Shown here piece after piece: positions 21,401-31,719 of a DNA stretch of 64,000 bases. Where the stretch lies: assembly GCA_022578965.1 (NCBI GenBank), contig MU400638.1, positions 47,431 through 111,430 on the forward strand. Direction: 5' to 3'. The position numbers and the translations under genes are program-made. A model generated the notes under the pieces. The model did not search any database. It was not told the DNA's origin and worked only from the letters and a program-made list of their open reading frames with translations. The stretch comes from Xylaria sp. FL1777 (lineage: Eukaryota; Ascomycota; Sordariomycetes; Xylariales; Xylariaceae). Position 1 is the first letter of the stretch. Every line of letters begins with the position of its first letter.

Positions 21401-24400
21401 GATCCTGCGCGAGTTCTAGCCTCTATCGTCGACCGTTTTGGTATGGAAAAATGGGTGCAAGGCTTCTACGAAATGACAACCGCAGCTCAGGACGCTACCC
21501 AGCACTTGGACGTCGTGGAAGACATGATCCATCTTCTAATTGTATTGCTAAGTGATCGCACCTCTCTAATACCAACCGCAGATGAGCAACAGACGCATCT
21601 TATAGCACTCCATCGCGATATTACGCATATCCTTTGCTTCCGACCGCTGTCTTTTAACGAAATCTCTAACAAGTTGCCTGAAAAATTCCATGAACATGAA
21701 GACTTCCATAGAGTCCTTGACGAGGTCGCCACTTTTAAACATCCTGAGGGAGTTTCGGATGTCGGAACTTTCGAGCTTAAGCCGCAATATATCGAGGATA
21801 TTGACCCGTACGTTGCGCATTATAACAAGAACCAAAGAGAAGAATCAGAGGCTGCGTATCGGAAGTGGATGGGGAAGAAGACGGGAAAACCAGCTGAAGA
21901 TATTGTCTATGAACCCAGACTAAGACCCATCGAGACCGGTGCCTTTGTCGGCCTTGCTGAATTTACATCGACAGGCTTGTTTGGGCAGATCATCTATTAT
22001 GCTCTTCTATATCCTCTTGTCGCGGCGCGATTTACACCAAAGGTACCTTTCACACGGGTAGAGACGTTTCTACAAGTCGTTCTACACTTGATACTCATTG
22101 CTATCTTTGAAGACAAGTCGAACGATACTAAAGTGCTTGGCTCGAACTCCTTTGTTCATATTGCCCTAACAACGCAAGCTCGCGGCAATTTTATGGCGGA
22201 ATCACCAGCAGCGAAAACGATCGTTTCTCTTTTAGATCTCCTATCCACGAAAGAAGAGTTTAAAGCCTGTCATGCTAAAATCGGTCTTATACTGAAGAGG
22301 ATGAGACAGAGATCTCCGCAACATTTTGATACGGCCTATTTGCGATTAGGAATACCGTTGGACCGCATTGATACTGCGTCTCCAGCGAACACGCACAACG
22401 CCGAAGAGGAGCGGGAGAGAAAGAAAAGAGCCGCCTTAGATCGTCAAGCCAAAGTGATGGCCCAATTCCAGCAGCAACAAAAGAGCTTCTTAGAGATGCA
22501 AGGTGACATAGACTGGGGAGAGGAGGAGCCTGAGGAGCCCGAAGACACCGAACCCATGGAGGAGCGAAAGAATTTTTGGAAGTATCCGAGAGGCACATGT
22601 ATTTTATGCCAAGAGGATACTGATGATGGACGCCTCTATGGAACCTTTGCACTCTTCACCAAGAGTCTCATTTTACGGCAAACTGACCTTCAAAACCCTG
22701 ACTTTGTGAGAGAAGCAGCAAACACGCCAGTTAACCTCGATCGATCCGCAGAGGAAATTCGGCCATTCGGCCTAGCACATGAAAATAGAACAGTGGTCGA
22801 GAAAGTTAATTCTGCTGGGCAGACTTTTATGGCCGAAAAACAAGGTATTGGGAAGGGCTTTCCAGCCAATCTCTGCAGGTCCGGTCCTGTGTCAGTCGGC
22901 TGTGGTCATATCATGCACTTTAGTTGCTTCGACACATATATGGAGGCCACCGTTCGGAGGCACGGGCATCAAATTGCTCGTCATCACCCCGAATGCCTTG
23001 AGCGGTTAGAATTTGTGTGCCCTCTATGCAAAGCACTTGGCAACGCATTCCTACCCATCATCTGGGATGGAAAGGAGGAATCATACCCCGGTATATTACA
23101 GACTAATTCCGACTTCAACTCCTTTATTGATAAGCGTGTCAATGAGTTTTACTGGTCAACTACATGGGGGTCGCGGGCACACTGCAAAACTATCTTCTCA
23201 GATTATCTACGGACCAATATGCCAGAGATTCTTGCTGATATCACAAGAGAGCATTCTTGGGAGGGCAGCACTACTAACTCAACGCCATCAAGTACCCCAT
23301 TTGGCGATTCATTCACTATCGCAACGCCAAGTTCCAGTGTTCGATCCCACTCTCCACCCGAGACACGAACCGCTAGTTCAGAACTCGCGCTCGTCTACCA
23401 ACGGCTATGGGACACCCTACGAAAGAACAAACTTACTACTGGCATTGAAGTTGAGGAGAGTGACGATGATTTTCCTAGCGGCAATACCTTAGCGCGGTCT
23501 GTCGGCTACTCAATCTCCGCCGCTGAAATACAACAACGTGGCGTCGAAGCTCAGTATGGAATGACTCTGATTGAGAAGATTCCTGAGCAATTATTAATTC
23601 AACTTCGAATCTTATCTGAAACAGTATCATCTTATATCGCAGCGAGTGGTCTTAGGAATAACGGGGAGAATCAAATCGAAACAGACTTTCGGCACGATAG
23701 TGAACGACAGCACTATCGGCTCTTCGCATCGCAGTCGACAGAGAGGAATCAATGTCCCCCGCTTCTAGACGAAGACCCTTTCATATTCATGTGTGAGGCC
23801 ACATTTGGACTGTCGGTTGCAGAGAATATAGACCCTATGCATCTAGTTCGCCTCTGTTACCTCGCCGAGATTGTCAAGGTAACTTATCAGGTGTCTAGAA
23901 ACATGCCACTCGCAAAGTGGCTGGAGAATATGGGTGGGCGTAATGCGAATGATCCCGCTATGAATAACTTCGCTAAGTTTCTTGACCATATCATCATGAC
24001 TGGCATGAAAGCCAGCGCTGAGGCACGGGAAACGTCCATCGACCTTCCAAACGTCGGTTTTGATCAGCCTGCTCTAGACGGACTAGCAAACCTGCATTCC
24101 TTCGTAAAAAAATATGCACTTGTCTTCCTTCGGAAAACTGCAATCCTTCTCCACGTTCATCATGGTGTGGACTTCAATAGCTACATTTCTCCAGACCCGG
24201 AAGCTGACGAGCTCACCCGACTTACCGCCGCCTTACGGTTACCCTCCTTCGATGAGATGTGCACAGCGTTGACACCCCTTAGCAGCCAGTTCGGATGGTC
24301 GCCACGTGTGGCAACTCTGGTTGATCGCTGGATCAGCCATCAAACATGGAGAACAGGTTCTATGGTCATTGGCCGTGAAGGACGCGTTTTGCCTATATCT

Positions 24401-24979
24401 GCACAGATCAGTCATCCAGGCATCTTTGAACTTGTTGGATTACCCAAGAATTATGACACACTGATTGAAGAGTGCTCGAAGCGGCGATGTCCCAAGACCG
24501 GCAAGGATCTTGCTGATGCTATCATGTGTCTCACGTGTGGCGAGATCTTCTGCGGGCAGACAATGTGCTGTCTCATGGAATACCGAGAGCCGGGTCCTGG
24601 TAGACCTATGATCCGAATTGGGGGAGCGCAACAGCACATGCGTTTCAAGTAGGTTCAGAAATTATCAACAAGCGTGGATAACGATTCACTAACATGGTTT
24701 CCCTCTTCTAGATGCCAAGGTAACATTGGGCTGTTTATTAATGTCCGTAAATGCGCTATCTTCTACTTGCACCGTGTGTCTGGAAGCTTTAGCAACGCCC
24801 CCTATATCGACAAGTACGGCGAGGTAGATGTAGGGCTACGTCATGGTCGTCAGTTGTACCTCAGCCAGAAACGATATGACTCTATGCTCCGTAATTTATG
24901 GCTTAGTCACGGCATTCCAAGCTACATTAGCCGGAAACTCGAAGCGGATATTAACAACGGAGGCTGGGAGACGATTTGA
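18470..24979 (+). CDS. UBR1: E3 ubiquitin-protein ligase UBR1 (N-recognin)
   Basis: Two exons (18470-24648 and 24712-24979) encode 2148 aa. The UBR box (about 88-160) contains CGHIFRAGEATYGCKTC and CCDCGDPEAW and binds basic N-termini. A ClpS-like domain follows (FALLLWNDEKHTVAEV, near 237) for bulky hydrophobic N-termini. Residues about 409-457 are almost pure Asp/Glu and are followed by a proline run (PPPPPPPPVP). The helical scaffold extends to a RING-H2 near 1375-1530 (CILCQED, then CGHIMHFSCF, then CPLCKALG). The end carries the conserved UBR1 C-terminal zinc-type module (CLTCGEIFCG) and GWETI, the latter in exon 2. UBR1 recognises destabilising N-termini and ubiquitinates the protein for the proteasome. 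A second in-frame Met lies at residue 5, so the exact start is open. Its 3' end faces the WDR5 gene. Confidence 0.95.
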
Positions 24980-26103
24980 TCTACATCGCTCAGTCATCAA
25001 CCCTGGTTTTCAAACGCGACAACGAAATAGAAGAATCACGCATGGGTAGAAGAGGTGACGAATTACGGTATATACTGGTAAGTTTGAAACTACCTATGAA
25101 AGGGGGGATTTTGGCGTTGAAGATTTGCATATTGTTTACACTGGCAAGCAAAGTGTGCGCGATGGTCCGTAAGTCAACTTGATATGATTGTACTAGGTGT
25201 AGGGCTGAATGAAGCTTCCCATTGTTTTAGCGTGTGATGAGGAACCCTGCTTGTCCTAAGAATCAATGTTTTCATTCCTTGTGGCACCATGTATCATTGT
25301 TTACCGTTTTACGTATACTAAGTAAATATAGAAATACGACTCCCTTTAAGGTACCTAGTTAGCAGTAGTATTTTCGTAAGGCGAATGAGTGTCAAGAATG
25401 TTTACCTACCAACAACCAAGATACAAATTTATATATCAGCAGAAATCGCTGGAGTGCTCCTAAGGTAAGCGCAAATCTAGCTTCAGCTTTCCGACAATGA
25501 GGAACCTGAAGTCATCTTATGAATTTTGACTTTATCTATCATACCCATTTCACACCACGTAAATATAAATAGAGTACTGTCTCGGGGAGTTGTAAACGAG
25601 GTAGACATCATTCCATCATTGCTAGATAGTAATTACTCTTCCCACCTCTTTATACTTGATGATGAGAAGAAAAACCCAAAAAAACAAGTGTTTAGTACGA
25701 TGTCTCAATCCTATTTTCATCTCCTAGAGGGCGTATCTGACCTTCCAGGAGATACGAAGTGGGCCTCATTTCGCTAAGATAGATGGATTTACAGAGGTTT
25801 TGTCAGGATTCGCTTAGGTGTAGGGTAGCTTGTACGATCGTGGTTGTACGATTAAATCCCTAGTTGATGGGGTCGTTGAATGCTGACGAGGAATGCCCTG
25901 GTATAGAGCCTTATTCCTTGTCCCAGCTATTCATCATGCCATCCGGGGAAATATCGTACCTGTCAACGATATAGGACAGAGTATCGCCCGATTTTTGAGA
26001 GGCAAAGAGCAAGCAAGGTCAGCTCAGTTATTAAAGCTGGTCTGCTATTATTCCAGCAGGCCGCGGTAGATGTGCAGGACCAGCATCGAAGTGAGGTCTC
26101 CGC
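24980..26103. other. Convergent intergenic region UBR1 / WDR5
   Basis: Holds the 3' ends of two convergent genes. It is AT-rich in the middle (25250-25700), with only short frames lacking recognisable content. No RNA gene was recognised. Confidence 0.45.
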
Positions 26104-27699
26104 TCACGTTTCCTGTTTGATAACTTCGCTTTGAAGAAGCGAATCGGTAACTACGAGGTCGCTCAGTGCCTCATTCACAACCGCCACGCCATTGATCTCC
26201 TTGGCGGCATCTGGGTTGTGGTGTTTGTATACTCTGATCTTGCCGTCCTGACCAGCACTTGCCATGAGGTCTTCGTATACATCTACCCAGAAGCAGACGC
26301 CTTTATGGCCCTGTATCCGTTGAACTACCTCCTTGTTCTTGACATCCCACAATACTATCTCGCCATCTTCACTAGGGGCGGCGATGAAAGGCTCTCCATC
26401 AACCGACCCGAAACACCCCCCTATGCTGAACCCTTCGTTCTTGTGGCCAGAGTAGGTCTTCTTCACTGTTCCAGAGACATAGTCCCAGAGACGTAGACAG
26501 GAGTCCATGCTGAAGGCCAGGACATATCGACCATTAGGCGCAAAACATACAGATGTGATCGGCGGATTGTCCTCGTGCACTAACGTGCGCAGGCATTGTC
26601 CAGTCGAGGTATCCCATATTCGCCTAAGAAACCTAGTTAGAATCTTTGGGCTACCGCAATGCTCGTAGAATTGCGGTACATTGACTTACGTTAGTCCATC
26701 CGTGCTGCAGCTCACAACTAAAGTTCCATCCTGGCAAAAGTCGATCCCACTGACGGGGTCACTATGTGCCGGCAGACTCCTCATCAGCCGACCGGCCCGA
26801 ACGTCCCATAAGAAAACGGCCTCGTCGTAGCTTCCACTAGCAAGAATATTACCCTTGGGCGAGAATGCGAGACAGTAAACGTAGCTGTGGTGACCAAGCA
26901 GAGGCTTTGGCTTCATCGGTCGCCCAGTGACCCGGTCCCACAGTCGAATAGCTTTATCGTCGGAGCCAGAGGCAAGTGTCTTGGAATCCGGCGACCACGC
27001 AACAGCTGATACGCCGGCCATGTGGCCGACAAGGGTGTCCATATGCCTTCCTGTGTTCGCCTCCCATATCCGTATTGTGGCATCGGCCGACGACGACGCT
27101 ATCCACCGCCCGTCGGGAGATATGCGGACTTGCGATATGGGTTTCTGGTGGCCGGCCAACAGCAACCGGGGAACGTAATGAGGCCTTACCGGCTGGCGTG
27201 CAGGGGGTGTCGAGTCCTCATGCTCTTGGCCGTCACGTAGTGGTGTATCCTGAAGGGAACGAGAGACGGAATCACGATCGGTGCGTGAACCGACTCGGCG
27301 TGGCGACCTTGATCCTAGCCGTGACCTGGCCGATGAACTATCCGACCGTGACCGCGACCGTGACCGCGACCGCGATGGGGTCCGTGACCTCGATCGCGTT
27401 CTCGATCGCGATCTAGACCTTGATCGCGAGCTGGAGGGCGAGCGGCTATGTCGTGAGCGGTCGCTCGAGTAATATTCTTCGTCTCTTTTTCGATCGTGGC
27501 TCGGACTCGGGCTCCGGCTGTCGGGCTGGCTCTGTAGCGATTTCTCGCGTATGGAGACACTTAGCGTGCTCTTTTCGTCAGGCTGGCCGCCATGCTTTTC
27601 GAGGCCTTGGTAGCGAGGCGTGGAGTCGGCGCGGTCGTCTTGTACTTTGCGCCGCTTGGAAGGAGGGCCAGCAGCAGCGGGGGGTTCGAGCTCGGCCAT
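26104..27699 (-). CDS. SWD3: WDR5/Swd3-type WD40 protein, COMPASS subunit, with RS-rich N-terminal extension
   Basis: Two exons (27699-26690 and 26623-26104), 509 aa. The first roughly 170 residues are disordered: an NLS-like PPSKRRKVQ near the start, then a long Arg/Ser dipeptide region (about 65-130). The seven-bladed propeller follows from about 180 and tracks WDR5 closely, for example ASSSADATIRIWEANTG, LPAHSDPVSGIDF, CSTDGLTRIWD across the splice junction, and GHKNEGFSIGGCFG. WDR5/Swd3 is the core scaffold of the Set1/COMPASS histone H3K4 methyltransferase in the nucleus. The propeller alone is family length; the SR-like extension is extra compared with the yeast and animal proteins, and I cannot say how common it is in fungi. 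The 66-nt intron keeps phase 2. Confidence 0.88.
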
Positions 27700-27944
27700 G
27701 GGTCAGTCAGTTGTAAGTTCGCCAGTTATTTCCTTCTCCCCTTTTCTTTTGGTGTGTTATAGATACTATAAATAGGAAGACGAGAGGAGAAGCAAATGAA
27801 ACGGAAAACGAGGGTCTGTGATTAGTTAAAGGTGGTGAGCAGCACAGTGGGCTAGGTCGGAGTGTGAAGCCTTACACTATTGACCCGACTGACGATAGCT
27901 AAAAAAAAGGTGTCCATGTGAAAGCTCTCTACTGCGTATGTATG

Positions 27945-28005
27945 TAAGTACCTATGTAGGTAAGTACCTACTAAGGTTTAGGTAGGTACCTAGGTACTCT
28001 TAGAT
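27945..28005. repeat. AGTACCTA / TACCTAGGTA-type array
   Basis: Repeated GTAAGTACCTA, GGTAGGTACCTAGGTA units between WDR5 and ISC1. Confidence 0.7.
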
Positions 28006-28504
28006 TATACACTCAGGTCTACGTACACTACGTACACCAGGCACCTACATAGGTTTCTAATACCTACACTACCACACTACCTCAATGCTCACCGACTGTC
28101 CTTGAGATTGGAGACTTCTTTTTCACTCGGAAGCAGCAATCAGCAAACAAATGATGTACAGAACCGAACAGATATAGGTACCTAGGAATATTGCGGCACT
28201 CGCCTACGCTAAGGTACCGGTACAACATGCACACTCGAAGGATCCGGGCCAATCAACACACCTAGCAATCCCTGTTAAGTCTAAATCTCCCTTGTCAAGT
28301 TGTCATATTACAATGTACTCCTCCTCCATCCTCCGTCCTCTCCTCTGCAATCTTAAAGAGAGGTCGCATTGCATGTGCAGTACACCATATTGCCACACGC
28401 AAAAGCCTCGCTCACCGTCCGTCCGCTGCCCTGCTGCCTGCTCTGTGCCGTCTGTGGCTCTGCTCGTCGGCCTAGCCTGTCGACCTGTCAAGATGTAGGC
28501 TCGC

Positions 28505-28533
28505 CAGGATGGCAAGGATGGCAAGGATGGCAA
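28505..28533. repeat. Short tandem repeat, 9-bp GGCAAGGAT unit
   Basis: About three consecutive copies of the 9-bp unit are visible in non-coding sequence. Confidence 0.75.
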
Positions 28534-29190
28534 ACGCCCCGGATCGCGAGGCCTACACCACACTACACTAGCTAGATAGGCTAAGAGCCACAGCAGTCCC
28601 ATATTGCGACACTGATTTTACATATCCTGGCATCATTTACATACGATGGCCACGATGGGTATATCCAGAGCATCCTTCGAGTCAAGAGGTAACCAGCACC
28701 GAATATAACATACGTGTAATTCCCTGTCACTTGATTCAAAGACTTGTGCTGTGCCCTAGGGTCACACGCAAGGTACCTATTAATATCATTGCTTCATAGT
28801 TGCTGAAATATCTGCCTATCCTACCTACAGACCTCCTACTATGTACGTAGGCCGGGAGTAGTCGTCCCTTTAAGTATTGTCTGCTGACTCCACCAGAGAC
28901 GACGGATAGATAGCCAATCTTGCTTGATTTTGACATTCCGGGTTTTCTTAATACAACCTCATCATACGGCATTTAGGTAGTAACCGCCTAGATCGGGACC
29001 CTATACCCTAGCTGGGGTATTTGTTATTACTAGGTACTAGGATTATTGCGCTCCTTTCGTCAAATTAATTTGCATCCCGTTTGCGAGCAACCAATTCTCA
29101 TTCTTATACGCAAAAAAACACTCGGTCAGTGGTGCTCGGGCATTGTGTGCGTTTGTTGGGTGAATTATTTTGCCCTCAAAATCAGCAGCC

Positions 29191-31237
29191 ATGGACGAGC
29201 TACCTATCGAGCTAAATGTCATTACTCTGAATTGCTGGGGCCGTAAATACACGAGCCCCTACCGAGAAGATCGCATGGGATCAATAGGACGCTATCTAGC
29301 AACGGTTGAACCTGTGCCACATATTGTCGCCTTACAGGAGTGCTTCGAGTACGCGGACTACTTGAGCATAAGACGTGAGACACGCTTTGCCCTACCATTT
29401 GGTAAATTCTACCACAGTGGCGCCTTCAGCTGTGGACTTGTTATACTTTCGCGATGGCCTATCGAGGAAAGCAGTAGTATGCAAATTTCAAAATTATTTC
29501 CCTATCTTAGGCCACGGCCAAGAGCAAGAATCTCCGCTAAAATTCGCTTCTCATTCACATCACCATACTCATCACTGGGATTCATGGGGTCCCCGTAATA
29601 GCAATTACTAACTCCAAGGTGTTTGCAGTGGTTCCATTCTCGTTCTGTGGCCGCCCATCAGGGTTGTTCAGGGGCGACTTGTTCGTGGGATCGCAAGGTG
29701 TGGCGTGCGCGCGTATTCGCTACGGTGAGGGTGAAGAGGACGTCGTCGAGGTGTTTAATACAAATGTATTTAAGCTCATATGGATCGGCATGAGCCAATG
29801 AACTATCCCAGAAAGCTAACTAAGTGACAGACACATACCAGCTACGGCGACCCTTCACGGAATAAGAGTTACATCATTCACCGTTTGTCGCAAGCATGGG
29901 AGATTGCAAAACTTGTGCGGAACGCCGCCGAACGTGGCCATCTCGCTGTCGTGCTTGCAGACCTGAATGCCACGCCCTTCTCGTTACCGTACCGCTTGCT
30001 AACATCGCACGCTGCTATTCGGGATGCCTGGCGCGTGATGCATCCCGACAGTTCATTAGGCTCAACATCTAATGAGCTGGAACGCACCCGCGGTCGTCCC
30101 GTTCCCACGGCCGTTTTCAATGTTGCCGAAAATGGGGTGACGAGTAGCAGTGCCTACAACACGTGGGCATGGCCAAAATCCGAACAGCGAGCGTTGCGCT
30201 CCGGCAAACGCCCAATGCTCATTTCACCCGAGATACAGGATGAGGGCGGGCAACGTGTCGACTACATCTTCTTCTCGCGGGGCGGTGACCCGCATGCCTC
30301 TCCTACTGATCTGAGCGAGATTCTTAGCGCACATAATACATACACGGACGACGGTGTTGGGTCCTCGCCGTCCCCTCCGGGCTGGGTTGTCAAAGACGTC
30401 CGTGTAGGCCTGATGGCGCGTCATCCTGATCTTGGGTGTAGTCTCAGTGACCATTTCTCTGTTGAAGCGACACTAATTCTTCACACACCAACGCCACTTC
30501 AACACCGCCGTCGACGCCAGTCTCGGTCCAGATCGAGGTCTAGGTCCAATTCGCGGGCTGTATCCCTAACATTAGCAGATGAAGCGATGATGTCTCCGAA
30601 GAAATCTGCTACCACATCTCAAAATCAAACTCCCCGCGGTATGCCCTCCACTCCCAACAACCGTTCAAATAGTAGAGCAAAGGAGAAGGAAAGACAAAGG
30701 GGTCGGCCAGCTACGCCGCACAGCTTCACGTCTACAGATGCCGGGGCAAACATCGCCGCGATGGAACAAGGAACATATCTTCAATCACCCACAGCATCGT
30801 CCTACCGCCGGGGATCCAGAGACCGCGCAGCCTGGGATCTCCAATTATCGAGCCTGGAGCTGGGAACTCCACCGCGTCTACCGCTCACCGCATACGACGA
30901 AATCGTCCACCTTATCGACGTGCACGCGACGCGCACGCACCGGTACCGCAAGCTCGGAATCGCGCATTTCGCATTTTGGCTTGTCATCGTCATAGGCAGC
31001 TACATTGGGATCTGGTTCCTACCGAACGGCAGGGGTGCGTTCGCGCTGCTGGTTGCCAGTAGTCTAGGCTTCGCTGCCGGCGTCGTGACCCTCCTGCTCG
31101 CTTTATTCTTCTATGCCGCTGAGCTCAACAGGTTGAATGAGTTTGAGTGGGAAATCCGCAATGCGAAGGCGGTCATCAGTGGGATGGGCCCAGAGGCGCT
31201 CGCCCATCAGGGAAGCGAGGAGTCAAAATTCCGGTGA
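29191..31237 (+). CDS. ISC1: Inositol phosphosphingolipid phospholipase C (neutral sphingomyelinase family)
   Basis: Three exons (29191-29476, 29629-29765, 29831-31237), 609 aa. The endonuclease/exonuclease/phosphatase fold shows the expected catalytic sites: ITLNCWG (Asn), IVALQECF (Glu), FNTNTHTSYGDP formed across intron 2, the DLNATP block (Asp and Asn), and CSLSDHFSVEATL near the end (Asp-His pair). A low-complexity linker with a long Arg/Ser run (SRSRSRSRSNSR) follows, then two closely spaced hydrophobic helices (about 520-590) and a short charged tail, the usual membrane anchor of ISC1. The enzyme hydrolyses inositol phosphosphingolipids to ceramide and is linked to mitochondrial function and stress in yeast. 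Both introns were placed by the conserved EESSM...GRPSGLFRGD and FNTNTH joins. Confidence 0.92.
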
Positions 31238-31719
31238 TGAATTGCCCAATCCAGCAATACCTTGTGGCCTACCACAGAGGAATGTAATAGGTTTCCCCTT
31301 TTGCTTCAATTCTTGAATCAACGGGTGGAGTGACTGATGACTGACTGTACAATGGAGAACAAATGGGTTACATGTTTTAGGAAGCGGATACCTACTGCTA
31401 GTCTAGCGAGTCCAAGAGATACCCCCTTTTCTTTGTAAGTCGAAAGGATGAGGCTCGGTCGATCATCTTTATAGGTGTTTGTGTGTTTGTAGGTGTTGTA
31501 GGGAACTAACGATACCAATTGATCCAATACAAAAATCCGATTTAACCATACAATTCTGGTGCTGATTGTCTCGCAATTACACCTCCAGCTTCTCCTTATC
31601 ATCATCGTCTTCGCATGAAATCCCCCCCTCCCCAATTGAAACACCAGTCCAATCGCTAGTCAACTGGCCGCTTATTCCCCGAGAATGTGGCGATGATGCC
31701 CTGCGTCACGCAACCGTCC
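31238..31719. other. Convergent intergenic region ISC1 / PUK1-type kinase
   Basis: 482 bp between the two stop codons, holding both 3' ends. It has T/G-rich and T/C-rich patches. No gene or structured RNA was recognised. Confidence 0.4.

Larger units (their letters stand above)
27700..29190. promoter_or_regulatory. Divergent intergenic region WDR5 / ISC1
   Basis: 1.5 kb without a recognised gene. It includes a TACCTAGGTA / AGTACCTA array at about 27945-28005 and 28175-28190, and a short tandem repeat with a 9-bp GGCAAGGAT unit (about three copies, 28505-28533). Several pyrimidine-rich blocks near 28310-28420 could be leader or promoter tracts. Confidence 0.4.
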
